Origin: Lachnospiraceae bacterium
Lineage (GTDB): Bacteria > Bacillota > Clostridia > Lachnospirales > Lachnospiraceae
Length of the DNA: 47,418 nt
Direction of reading: 5' to 3'
Assembly (NCBI GenBank): GCA_017634975.1
Contig: JAGBMJ010000001.1
Coordinates: 1-47,418, forward strand
Part shown: positions 14,661 through 23,013 of the stretch, in pieces
Layout: the number at the start of each line of letters is the position of its first letter
Position numbering within the stretch: position 1 is the stretch's first letter
Notes under the pieces: model-generated
Databases searched by the model: none
What the model was told of the DNA's origin: nothing
What the model saw: only the letters and a program-made list of their open reading frames with translations
Position numbers and translations under genes: made by a program

Positions 14661-15566
14661 ATGAAATTTGTAAAGATGCATGGCTGCGGCAATGATTACA
14701 TTTATGTGGACGGAGCCAAAGAGAAAGTAGAAAATAAGCCCGACGTGGTACGGCGGCTGAGCGACCGGCATTTCGGGATTGGCGGGGACGGCGTGATCTT
14801 TATCAATCCTTCCGCGAATGCGGATTTTGAGATGGAGATGTATAATGCGGACGGATCCCGCTCGGAGATGTGCGGCAACGGCATCCGCTGTGTGGCGAAG
14901 TTTGTCTATGACCTGGGGCTGACCGATAAGAATCCGGTGCGGATCGAGAGCGGCGGCAAGGTAAAAACACTTTATCTGCACTTAAAAGACGGAAAGGTGG
15001 ATACCGTGACCGTCAATATGGGAGAGCCGGTCCTGAAACCGGCAGAGGTACCGGTGGATGTAGCGCAGTTTGCAGACGGTGCACTTGATGCCGGTCTGGA
15101 TATGGTTGTCGATCAGCCGATCCGCCTGACCTTTCCGGACGGGACGACAGCAGAAAGCCGTATGACCTGCGTATCCATGGGCAATCCGCATGCCGTGACC
15201 TATGTGGACAGCGTGGATGCGGTGGATATGGAACGTGTGGGGCTGACCTATGAGCACCATCCGGCGTATCCGAAGTATGTGAATACGGAATTTATCGAAG
15301 TGGTGGACAAGAAGCATATCCGTATGCGTGTGTGGGAGCGCGGTACCGGAGAGACGCTGGCCTGCGGAACGGGGGCATGCGCATCGGTGGTGGCAGGTGT
15401 ATTGAACGGAAAAAATGACCGCAGGACAACGGTGCATCTGCTGGGTGGGGATCTGGAGATCGAGTGGAGAGAGTACGACAACTGTGTCTATATGACCGGA
15501 CCCGCAAGGATCGTATTTGAAGGAGAAGTCGATCCTGCGGCTGTGGAGACCAATCCGAAAGCATAG
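14661..15566 (+). CDS. dapF: Diaminopimelate epimerase
   Basis: It interconverts LL- and meso-diaminopimelate, the last step before the branch to peptidoglycan and lysine. The 301-residue protein has the two-cysteine, cofactor-independent racemase pattern: MHGCGNDYIYVDG at the N-terminus, GGDGVIF, then Cys71 in ADGSRSEMCGNGIRC and Cys235 in TLACGTGACAS. Both halves of the pseudo-symmetric fold are complete. The start ATG 14661 follows AGAGGACGAAAC. A leader of about 190 bases with two folded elements precedes it. It is paired with dapL, 85 bases downstream, as in organisms using the aminotransferase variant of the pathway. Confidence 0.97.
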   Translation: MKFVKMHGCGNDYIYVDGAKEKVENKPDVVRRLSDRHFGIGGDGVIFINPSANADFEMEMYNADGSRSEMCGNGIRCVAKFVYDLGLTDKNPVRIESGGKVKTLYLHLKDGKVDTVTVNMGEPVLKPAEVPVDVAQFADGALDAGLDMVVDQPIRLTFPDGTTAESRMTCVSMGNPHAVTYVDSVDAVDMERVGLTYEHHPAYPKYVNTEFIEVVDKKHIRMRVWERGTGETLACGTGACASVVAGVLNGKNDRRTTVHLLGGDLEIEWREYDNCVYMTGPARIVFEGEVDPAAVETNPKA

Positions 15567-15651
15567 TGTCTTGAGAAAGACCGTGTGATTTCAGGAAGAG
15601 AAATCTGTAATTCTATAGATATAAGAAAGTCATTTAGGAGGAGACAAAACC

Positions 15652-16866
15652 ATGGTTTGGCCAAATGAAGATTATCTGAAACTGCCGGGAAGTTATCTGT
15701 TTTCGACCGTAGCAAGAAAGCAGAGGGAGTTTTCGGCAGCACATCCGGAAGCAAAGATCATCCGTCTGAGCATCGGGGATGTGACACAGCCGCTGGCACC
15801 GGCGATCATCGAAGCACTGCACAAAGCGGTGGATGAGATGGCATCGGCCGAGACATTTAAGGGCTATGCGCCGGATCTGGGCTATGAGTTTCTGCGGAAT
15901 GTAGTCTCGGAAAAGGACTACAAGGCAAGAGGCTGTGATATCGCGCCGGATGAGATCTTTATCTCCGACGGAGCCAAGGGGGACTGCGGCAATATCCAGG
16001 AGATCTTTGCACGTGACTGCAAGGTGGCGGTATGCGATCCGGTGTATCCGGTCTATGTGGATACCAATGTAATGGCAGGCCGTACCGGAACCTATGATGA
16101 AAAGACCGGCACCTGGTCGGATGTGATCTATATGCCATGTACGGCAGAGAACGGATTTGCACCGGAGCTTCCGAAGACGGTACCGGATCTGATCTATCTG
16201 TGTTTCCCGAACAATCCGACAGGAGCGACGATCACGAAAGACCAGCTGCAGGTGTGGGTGGATTATGCAAATAAGGAAGGTGCCGTGATCATCTACGATG
16301 CGGCTTATGAAGCGTATATCTCCGAAGAAAACGTGCCACACAGTATCTATGAGTGTGAAGGCGCGAGAGAGTGTGCGATCGAGATCCATTCCTTCTCCAA
16401 GAATGCGGGCTTTACCGGTGTGCGTCTGGGCTATACCGTGATCCCCAAGGATCTGAAGGCCGGTAACGTAGCGCTGCACGCTCTGTGGGCAAGAAGGCAT
16501 GGTACCAAATACAACGGTGCTCCGTACATCATCCAGAAAGCCGGCGAAGCGGTGTATACGCCGGAAGGACAGGCGCAGCTGAAGGAGCAGGTTGCATATT
16601 ATATGAAGAATGCACAGACGATCCGGGAAGGACTGGCAGCAGCGGGCTATACCGTATCCGGCGGTGTGAACGCGCCGTACATCTGGCTGCGTACCCCGAA
16701 GGATATGACCAGCTGGGAATTCTTTGATCATCTGCTGGAGAAAGCCAACGTGGTCGGTACGCCGGGCAGCGGCTTCGGGCCGAGCGGCGAGCATTACTTC
16801 CGCCTGACGGCATTCGGCAGCTGCGAGAACACGGTGGAAGCTATCGAGCGGATCAAAAAGATGTAA
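15652..16866 (+). CDS. dapL: LL-diaminopimelate aminotransferase
   Basis: A PLP enzyme converting tetrahydrodipicolinate plus glutamate directly to LL-diaminopimelate, bypassing the succinylated or acetylated intermediates. The 404-residue length is typical of bacterial DapL. Landmarks: MVWPNEDYLKLPGSYLF at the N-terminus, RLSIGDVTQPLAPAI, FISDGAKGDCGNIQEIF, FPNNPTGATITKDQL, YDAAYEAYI, and the PLP lysine Lys250 in HSFSKNAGFTGVRLGY. The start ATG 15652 has a strong AGGAGGAG. Together with dapF it supplies meso-DAP in two steps. The unit ends at the terminator 16887-16912. Confidence 0.95.
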   Translation: MVWPNEDYLKLPGSYLFSTVARKQREFSAAHPEAKIIRLSIGDVTQPLAPAIIEALHKAVDEMASAETFKGYAPDLGYEFLRNVVSEKDYKARGCDIAPDEIFISDGAKGDCGNIQEIFARDCKVAVCDPVYPVYVDTNVMAGRTGTYDEKTGTWSDVIYMPCTAENGFAPELPKTVPDLIYLCFPNNPTGATITKDQLQVWVDYANKEGAVIIYDAAYEAYISEENVPHSIYECEGARECAIEIHSFSKNAGFTGVRLGYTVIPKDLKAGNVALHALWARRHGTKYNGAPYIIQKAGEAVYTPEGQAQLKEQVAYYMKNAQTIREGLAAAGYTVSGGVNAPYIWLRTPKDMTSWEFFDHLLEKANVVGTPGSGFGPSGEHYFRLTAFGSCENTVEAIERIKKM

Positions 16867-16886
16867 GCATATGGTTTCAAAATCTG

Positions 16887-16912
16887 AAACGAGGGAGAGA
16901 TCCCTCGTTTTT
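16887..16912 (+). terminator. Intrinsic terminator after dapL
   Basis: AACGAGGGA (16888-16896) and TCCCTCGTT (16901-16909) pair around GAGA and run into a T-stretch to 16912. A second hairpin, GTTTCA (16874-16879) with TGAAAC (16885-16890), overlaps its left foot and could compete with it. Confidence 0.9.
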
Positions 16913-16915
16913 CTG

Positions 16916-16944
16916 TTCTCAGGATCGGCAGAAAATGATATAAT
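16916..16944 (+). promoter_or_regulatory. Promoter for the DJ-1 / ABC exporter unit
   Basis: TATAAT (16939-16944) is exact; the -35 TTCTCA (16916-16921) matches four of six bases at a 17-base spacing. It begins within a few bases of the dapL terminator T-run. Confidence 0.6.
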
Positions 16945-16992
16945 AAAAAAGTGTTCTTATAGTATCCGGGAAAATAAAGGAGGGTTTTTCTT

Positions 16993-17541
16993 ATGGCAAA
17001 GGCAGCTGTATTTCTGGCAGACGGTTTTGAAGAAGTGGAGGCGATCGCGCCCATTGATCTGCTGCGCCGCGGCGGGGTGGAGGTGACCACCGTATCCATT
17101 ATGGGGCGGACCACCGTACACGGCTCACACAATATCGATGTGACGGCAGATACGGTATTGGAATCATTTGATTTTGCGGGGATGGATATGTTGGTACTGC
17201 CGGGCGGAGGCCTGGGGACCAAAAATCTGAAAGCGTGTGCACCGCTGCTGGAAAAAGTAAAGGAATTTGACGCAGCCGGCAAATATATCGCTGCGATCTG
17301 TGCGGCACCGACGGTCTTTGGTATGCTGGGGCTGCTGCAGGGGAAGACGGCAACATGCTACGGCGGTATGGAAGCGGAGCTGACCGGAGCAAAAGCGGTC
17401 ACGGACCCGGTGGTGGTGGACGGGCATATCATCACTTCCAGAGGCATGGGAACCGCAACACAGTTTGGATTGAAACTGCTGGAGATCTTTACCGACAAGG
17501 CAACGGCGGATAAGATGGCAGCTACGGTGATGATGCCGTAA
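16993..17541 (+). CDS. DJ-1/PfpI family protein
   Basis: A 182-residue protein of the DJ-1/ThiJ/PfpI superfamily. It begins KAAVFLADGFEEVEAI, whose Glu is the conserved partner of the nucleophile, and has VLPGGG near residue 70 and the nucleophile-elbow cysteine Cys103 in AAICAAPTVFG. Family members act as protein or nucleotide deglycases, chaperones or redox sensors; the exact function cannot be read from sequence. The start ATG 16993 is preceded by AAAGGAGGG. It is followed 23 bases later by the ABC exporter genes, so all three may be one transcript. Confidence 0.92.
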   Translation: MAKAAVFLADGFEEVEAIAPIDLLRRGGVEVTTVSIMGRTTVHGSHNIDVTADTVLESFDFAGMDMLVLPGGGLGTKNLKACAPLLEKVKEFDAAGKYIAAICAAPTVFGMLGLLQGKTATCYGGMEAELTGAKAVTDPVVVDGHIITSRGMGTATQFGLKLLEIFTDKATADKMAATVMMP

Positions 17542-17564
17542 TATCGTTATACCGGAAGAAAGAG

Positions 17565-19289
17565 ATGAAAAGATTATTACAATACCTGAAAGAATACCGT
17601 GTGGAATGCATCCTGGGGCCTCTGTTTAAATTACTGGAGGCCTCGTTTGAGTTAATGGTCCCGCTGGTGGTAAAGCGGATCATCGACGTGGGCATCGCAA
17701 ATGGCGACCGCGATTATATCGTGCGTATGGTGCTGCTGATGATCGCACTGGCAGTGGTAGGACTGACCTGTTCCTTAACTGCACAGTATTTTTCTGCCAA
17801 AGCAGCTGTGGGATTTTCGGCAAAAGTAAAGAATGCGGTATTCTCCCATATCCAGACACTCTCCTATACCGAGATCGATACTCTGGGTACTTCGACGCTG
17901 ATCACGCGACTGACCAGTGATATCAATACACTGCAGGGCGGCGTGAATATGTTTCTGCGTCTTTTGCTGCGTTCCCCTTTTGTGGTGGCGGGCGCCGTGA
18001 TCATGGCGATCTCCATCGACCGGCAGGCGATGAAAACCTTCGGTGTGACGGTACTGGCGCTTTCGCTGGTGGTCTACCTGATCATGCGCTTCACCATCCC
18101 GATGTACAAGAAAGTGCAGGGCAGTCTGGATCAGGTAACATCAAAGACACGTTCGGCACTGACGGGGGTGCGTGTGACCAGAGCCTTTGGCCTGGAGGAA
18201 CGGGAACAGCAGGAGTTTGGTGAAGCCAATGCATCGCTGCTGGCGATCCAGGTGCTTTCGGGAAAAGTATCGGCACTGCTTAATCCTGTGACCTTTGCCC
18301 TGGTCAACCTGGGGCTGATGTGGCTGCTTTGGGAAGGCGCGCTGGCGGTTGACACCGGCCGTCTGTCGCAGGGGGCTGTGGTTGCCCTGGTCAATTATAT
18401 GTCACAGATTCTGGTGGAGCTGATCAAACTGGCAAATCTGATCGTGCAGATCACCAGAGCACTGGCAAGCGCAACACGGATTTCTTCCGTTTTAGAGATC
18501 ACTTCTTCCATGCAGGAAGGTACAGAAGCGCCGGAATGGAAGGGCGGTGCGGCTTCGGTTACCTTTGAAAATGCGGCTCTGCGATATGCAAACGGTGGAG
18601 AGGATGCCGTGGGAGGGATCACGCTGAACGCTGCACCGGGCAGCACCATCGGCATCATCGGCGGTACCGGTTCCGGCAAGACTTCGGTGATCCAGATGAT
18701 CCCGCGTTTTTATGATGCGACGGAGGGAAAGGTCCTGGTCGATGGAAAAGATGTACGGGATTATACCTATGCATCCCTGCGGGAGCGCATTGCGGTGGTT
18801 CCGCAAAAATCCGTTCTGTTCAGCGGTTCGATCCGTGACAATATCCGCTGGGGAAAAGCGGATGCCACGGATGTGGAAATACAGGAAGCGCTGCAGATGG
18901 CGCAGGCAGCAGACTTTGTGGCAGAAAAAGAAGGCGGACTGGACTATACGGTGGCTCAGGGCGGAAAAAACTTTTCCGGCGGACAGCGGCAGCGTCTGGC
19001 GATCGCAAGAGCCCTGGTTAAAAAGCCGGCGATCCTGATCCTGGACGATTCTACTTCGGCGCTGGATTATGCAACGGATGCGGCGCTGCGCAAGGCGATC
19101 CGGGAGATGCCGGATCCGCCGACGACGTTTATCGTATCCCAGCGGACGGCATCGATCATGCACGCGGATCAGATCCTGGTGCTGGATGCCGGAAAGGTTG
19201 TGGGGCAGGGAACCCATGAGAAACTGATGAAAAGCTGTGAAGTCTATCAGGAAATCTATCACTCCCAGTTCGGAGGTGATACCAAATGA
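17565..19289 (+). CDS. ABC exporter half-transporter, degenerate-site subunit
   Basis: A 574-residue protein with an N-terminal six-helix transmembrane domain (about 1-310) and a C-terminal nucleotide-binding domain: Walker A GGTGSGKTS near residue 365, signature FSGGQRQRLAIARAL, and Walker B ending ILILDDSTSAL. In the Walker B, Asp495 stands where the catalytic Glu is expected. Its partner gene overlaps by 4 bases. In heterodimeric exporters such as TM287/288 or BmrCD the subunit with Asp forms the non-hydrolysing site, matching what is seen here. The substrate is unknown; drugs, lipids or peptides are all possible. The start ATG 17565 has a modest GGAAG site. Confidence 0.92.
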   Translation: MKRLLQYLKEYRVECILGPLFKLLEASFELMVPLVVKRIIDVGIANGDRDYIVRMVLLMIALAVVGLTCSLTAQYFSAKAAVGFSAKVKNAVFSHIQTLSYTEIDTLGTSTLITRLTSDINTLQGGVNMFLRLLLRSPFVVAGAVIMAISIDRQAMKTFGVTVLALSLVVYLIMRFTIPMYKKVQGSLDQVTSKTRSALTGVRVTRAFGLEEREQQEFGEANASLLAIQVLSGKVSALLNPVTFALVNLGLMWLLWEGALAVDTGRLSQGAVVALVNYMSQILVELIKLANLIVQITRALASATRISSVLEITSSMQEGTEAPEWKGGAASVTFENAALRYANGGEDAVGGITLNAAPGSTIGIIGGTGSGKTSVIQMIPRFYDATEGKVLVDGKDVRDYTYASLRERIAVVPQKSVLFSGSIRDNIRWGKADATDVEIQEALQMAQAADFVAEKEGGLDYTVAQGGKNFSGGQRQRLAIARALVKKPAILILDDSTSALDYATDAALRKAIREMPDPPTTFIVSQRTASIMHADQILVLDAGKVVGQGTHEKLMKSCEVYQEIYHSQFGGDTK

Positions 19290-21025
19290 AAAGCAATCGA
19301 AAGATCATCCGGAAAGTTTTACATTATCTGAAGGCTTACTGGCCGTTTATGCTGGCGTCAGTCTTTTTTGCGGCAGTGTCTGCACTGCTGGCACTGTATC
19401 TGCCGGTGCTGACCGGTAACGCGGTGGATCTGGTTGTCGGCAAGGGAAAAGTCGATTTTGACGGGATCAAAGAGATCCTTTTGCAGATGGGACTCGTGGT
19501 GGCGGTAACGGCTGCGGCGCAGTGGATTATGAATGCCTGCAACAACCACATTACCTACGGTACGGTGCGGGATATCCGTCAGGCGGCCATGAAACAGATC
19601 GAGCGGCTGCCGTTATCCTATCTGGACAAACATCCTACCGGTGAGACGGTCAGCCGGATCATTGCGGATGTGGATACCTTTGCCGACGGCCTGCTGCTTG
19701 GCTTTACGCAGTTCTTTACCGGGCTGCTCACGATCGGCGGTACGCTGATTTTGATGGTGGCGATCCACAAATGGGTCGCGCTGGTGGTGATCCTGCTCAC
19801 ACCGCTGTCCCTGTTTGTAGCAGCATTTATCGCAAAGAATACCTCCAGTCTGTTTAAGAAGCAGTCGGAGACCCGCGGTGTGCAGACGACGATCATCGAA
19901 GAGATGGTAGGCAATGAAAAGATCGTGCAGGCCTTTTCCTACGAAGACGACGCGCAGGAGATGTTTGCAAAGAACAACGAAGATCTGCGGAAGGTTGCGT
20001 TGAAAGCGATCTTTTTCTCCTCGCTGACCAATCCCTGTACACGCTTTGTAAATAACACGGTTTACGCGGGGGTGGCACTCTTCGGCGCATGGGAAGTCGT
20101 CAAGGGAACACTTACGGTGGGACAGCTGACGGCATTTTTAAGCTACGCCAATCAGTTTACCAAGCCGTTTAATGAGATCTCCGGTGTGGTAACGGAACTG
20201 CAGAATGCGCTGACCTGCGCCGGCCGTGTGTTTGAACTGATCGAAGCCGAACCGCAGGTGCCGGAAGCGGAAAATGCAGCGATGCTTCAGAATGCCAAAG
20301 GAGCCGTGGAAATCTCCCACGTGGATTTTGCCTATACGCAAGAGCAGCATCTGATCGAGGATCTGTCCGTGTCCGTGAAACCGGGCGAGCGTGTGGCGAT
20401 CGTCGGACCCACCGGCTGCGGCAAGACGACGCTGATCAATCTGCTGATGCGTTTCTACGATGTGAAGAACGGCAGTATTGCCGTGGACGGTACGGATATC
20501 CGGGATTACACCAGACATTCCCTGCGCACTTCTTATGGTATGGTATTGCAGGAAACATGGTTAAAACCGGGGACGATACGGGAAAATATCACACTGGGCA
20601 AACCGGAGGCCACGGAGGAAGAAGTGATCCGGGCGGCGAAGCTGGCACATTCCCACAGCTTTATCAAACAGCTTCCGCAGGGCTATGATACCGTGATCGG
20701 GGAAGACGGCGGTGTATTATCGCAAGGGCAGAAGCAGCTGATCTGCATCACGCGCATCATGCTGAGTCTGCCGCCGATGCTGATCCTGGACGAGGCGACC
20801 AGTTCCATTGATACCCGTACGGAGATGAAGATCCAGGATGCCTTCGCGCGGATGATGAAAGGACGTACCAGCTTTATCGTGGCGCACCGTCTGTCCACGA
20901 TCAAAGAGGCAGATACGATCCTGGTGATGAAAGACGGAAACATCATCGAGCAGGGGAACCACGAAACGCTGCTGGCGCAGGACGGCTTCTATGCGAAGCT
21001 GTATCGCAGCCAATACGAATTTTAG
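19286..21025 (+). CDS. ABC exporter half-transporter, catalytic-site subunit
   Basis: A 579-residue partner of the preceding gene, overlapping it by ATGA and with CGGAGG just upstream. It has a six-helix transmembrane domain, Walker A GPTGCGKTTLIN and Walker B ILILDEATSSID with the catalytic Glu503 intact. Its signature motif is altered to LSQGQ (Gln480 in place of Gly). This complements the partner: the good Walker B here pairs with the partner's normal FSGGQ, while the altered signature pairs with the partner's Asp site. The two genes therefore encode an asymmetric heterodimer with one active ATPase site. The substrate is not evident from neighbours. Confidence 0.93.
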   Translation: MKSNRKIIRKVLHYLKAYWPFMLASVFFAAVSALLALYLPVLTGNAVDLVVGKGKVDFDGIKEILLQMGLVVAVTAAAQWIMNACNNHITYGTVRDIRQAAMKQIERLPLSYLDKHPTGETVSRIIADVDTFADGLLLGFTQFFTGLLTIGGTLILMVAIHKWVALVVILLTPLSLFVAAFIAKNTSSLFKKQSETRGVQTTIIEEMVGNEKIVQAFSYEDDAQEMFAKNNEDLRKVALKAIFFSSLTNPCTRFVNNTVYAGVALFGAWEVVKGTLTVGQLTAFLSYANQFTKPFNEISGVVTELQNALTCAGRVFELIEAEPQVPEAENAAMLQNAKGAVEISHVDFAYTQEQHLIEDLSVSVKPGERVAIVGPTGCGKTTLINLLMRFYDVKNGSIAVDGTDIRDYTRHSLRTSYGMVLQETWLKPGTIRENITLGKPEATEEEVIRAAKLAHSHSFIKQLPQGYDTVIGEDGGVLSQGQKQLICITRIMLSLPPMLILDEATSSIDTRTEMKIQDAFARMMKGRTSFIVAHRLSTIKEADTILVMKDGNIIEQGNHETLLAQDGFYAKLYRSQYEF

Positions 21026-21046
21026 TGATCAGGGGGAGAGAAGAGG

Positions 21047-21976
21047 ATGTTTTATCTTATCAAAGAGCGATTGGTGGAATGTAAGGCAGAGGAGCTGAAA
21101 AAATGCAACCGGAAGCTGCAGTATGTAGCGGTGCTCACCTCCGAGGAATGGGCAGAGCAGCGGGAATGCTTTGAGATGGGGATCGATATGGAGATCAATA
21201 CCAATACCGACGAGATCCTCGGTACCAAGATCGAAGTGAACTATGACTCCCTGACCGGCACCTTCAAGATACCGGACCGGAAGGATCTGGATGCGGATGA
21301 CCGGGTGTTTGCTTTTGCGATGGACGAGCGTGGCATCGTGTTTATCGATGATTCCGATACGGTTTGTGATCTGATCGACAAGATCACAAAGATCAAGTAC
21401 TGGCGTTTTCCGAGCCTGGAACGATTCTTATACGATTTCCTGGAAATGATCGTACACGATGATCTGCGCCTGATGGAGCGGTATGAGTGTGATCTGGATG
21501 CGGTGGAAAAAGAGATCCTGTCCGGAGCTGACGAAGAATGCCTGCAGAAGATCAACCTGATCCGCGGGGATGTGCGCCAGCTGCGGATCAATTATGAACA
21601 GCTGATCGATCTGGGGCAGGAACTGGAAGAGAATGAAAATGACTTTTTTACGGAAGACAATCTGCGATACTTCCACCTGTTCTTAAACCGTATGGCGCGG
21701 CTGTATGATGTGGCGGGGTCTCTGCGGGACTACACGGTGCAGTTGAATGACCTGTACAAGTCACGCATCGATATGCGGCAAAACCGTATCATGACAGTAC
21801 TGACGGTGGTAACGGCTATCTTTATGCCCCTGACGCTCATCGTAGGATGGTACGGCATGAACTTCGTCTACATGCCGGAGCTGCAGTCGCCTTTCGGCTA
21901 CCCTGCGGTGATGATCGTGAGCCTTTTGATCGTGCTCTTCTGCCTGATCTTTTTCAAGAAAAAGAAATGGCTGTAA
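21047..21976 (+). CDS. corA: CorA family divalent cation transporter
   Basis: A 309-residue protein with the CorA layout: a large cytoplasmic N-terminal domain, a long coiled helix (about 130-240, rich in Glu, Leu and Arg), then two C-terminal TM helices with the pore signature YGMNF between them (VVTAIFMPLTLIVGWYGMNF) and a lysine-rich tail (FFKKKKWL). CorA forms pentamers that import Mg2+, or in some members Co2+, Ni2+ or Zn2+. The start ATG 21047 follows AGGGGGAGAGAAGAGG. It is co-directional with the ABC exporter, 21 bases downstream. Selectivity cannot be told from sequence alone. Confidence 0.92.
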   Translation: MFYLIKERLVECKAEELKKCNRKLQYVAVLTSEEWAEQRECFEMGIDMEINTNTDEILGTKIEVNYDSLTGTFKIPDRKDLDADDRVFAFAMDERGIVFIDDSDTVCDLIDKITKIKYWRFPSLERFLYDFLEMIVHDDLRLMERYECDLDAVEKEILSGADEECLQKINLIRGDVRQLRINYEQLIDLGQELEENENDFFTEDNLRYFHLFLNRMARLYDVAGSLRDYTVQLNDLYKSRIDMRQNRIMTVLTVVTAIFMPLTLIVGWYGMNFVYMPELQSPFGYPAVMIVSLLIVLFCLIFFKKKKWL

Positions 21977-22024
21977 GGTTCGTTCCGTTTGGCTTCGTCA
22001 CAGCTTTCATACTCCTGCCCTGCG

Positions 22025-22053
22025 TTGCAGTTTCGGGAAGTATGCGGTATAAT
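22025..22053 (+). promoter_or_regulatory. SigA-type promoter upstream of the membrane-anchored unknown
   Basis: TTGCAG (22025-22030), a 17-base spacer and an exact TATAAT (22048-22053). It gives a leader of about 30 bases to the GTG start at 22092. Confidence 0.75.
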
Positions 22054-22091
22054 AAACGGAATGGTTTGCGCATTGTTTGGAGAGAAAAACT

Positions 22092-22955
22092 GTGGATGAG
22101 AAACCGGAAGAAGTGATCGGCAAAGGAACACGCAGAGGCACGGGGGGCAGCAGTCCGAAGACAATGGATCGGATCGATCCGTTTACCGGGGAGGCAATCA
22201 CCTACCATTATCTGAATACGGCCCGGGCAAGACGCAGGGGAACGGAAGAAGATGCGATCGGGGCGGCCAAAGTGCGCAGACGCGGGATGCTGCGGAAATA
22301 CCGGCCGGTGATCTTAAGCCTTTTGTTTGTGGCTATGGCGGGGATCTTAGTATCCCGGGGGGCCGGCAGGAGCGGTATGGTCTACCGGGAGCATCTTGAA
22401 GATGTGGCGGTGACGATGACAGGACCGGACGGAATACAGATCGCACTGACCTTAAATGACCTGGCTTATTATGTATGGAAGGTCGAGAGGGACGGTGATG
22501 TGCGGGCGCAGGCATACGATGCCACGGATCCCAAAGCCTACTGGAATCTGTATTTTAATGATGCGGCCGGACAGTCCGGTTATATGTCGGACCTGGGAAG
22601 AAAAGCGGTCGTGGACTATGCCGTGCGGGATGCTATCTATGTGCGGGAAGCACAGGCAAAGGGATTTACACTCACGGAGGAGCAGGAGAAGGAAGCGGTA
22701 CTGGAGGCAGACAGGATCTTTCTGGATCTGTCACCGAAGGCGGCGGAAAGCCTGCAGTTTACGCGAGAGAGTCTGATCGGGTCCGTGAAAAAAGAAACAC
22801 TTGCACGGGAATATATGTTATACTTATATGATAACGGTCAGAAGGATATCGACGTGGGCGGAGCGTGGTATGAGGCGCTGAAGGCAGCCTATGCGGTGAC
22901 GGAAGATGCCGATATCATCAAAGGAATACGGATCGGGTATGTGACGATAAATTGA
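22092..22955 (+). CDS. Single-pass membrane-anchored protein of unknown function
   Basis: A 287-residue protein with a basic, probably cytoplasmic N-terminal segment of about 70 residues, one TM helix (about 72-90, VILSLLFVAMAGILV) and an extracytoplasmic domain of about 195 residues. The helical part (FTLTEEQEKEAVLEADRIF and the following 60 residues) recalls the N-terminal chaperone helices of SurA/PrsA-type foldases, but no peptidyl-prolyl isomerase domain follows; that likeness is weak. The start is GTG 22092, 9 bases after TTTGGAGAG; a TTG at 22077 overlaps the ribosome-binding site. It has its own promoter. A hairpin lies between its stop and glgB. Confidence 0.7.
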   Translation: MDEKPEEVIGKGTRRGTGGSSPKTMDRIDPFTGEAITYHYLNTARARRRGTEEDAIGAAKVRRRGMLRKYRPVILSLLFVAMAGILVSRGAGRSGMVYREHLEDVAVTMTGPDGIQIALTLNDLAYYVWKVERDGDVRAQAYDATDPKAYWNLYFNDAAGQSGYMSDLGRKAVVDYAVRDAIYVREAQAKGFTLTEEQEKEAVLEADRIFLDLSPKAAESLQFTRESLIGSVKKETLAREYMLYLYDNGQKDIDVGGAWYEALKAAYAVTEDADIIKGIRIGYVTIN

Positions 22956-22972
22956 AGGAGACACCTCATACG

Positions 22973-22997
22973 TCGGCTTCCTCTCCAGGGAAGCCGA
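22973..22997 (+). repeat. Hairpin in the glgB leader
   Basis: TCGGCTTCC (22973-22981) pairs perfectly with GGAAGCCGA (22989-22997) around seven bases. No T-run follows, so it is not an intrinsic terminator. It ends 16 bases before the glgB start and next to its ribosome-binding site, where it could affect mRNA stability or translation. Confidence 0.55.
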
Positions 22998-23013
22998 GAG
23001 GGAGATACAGGAC

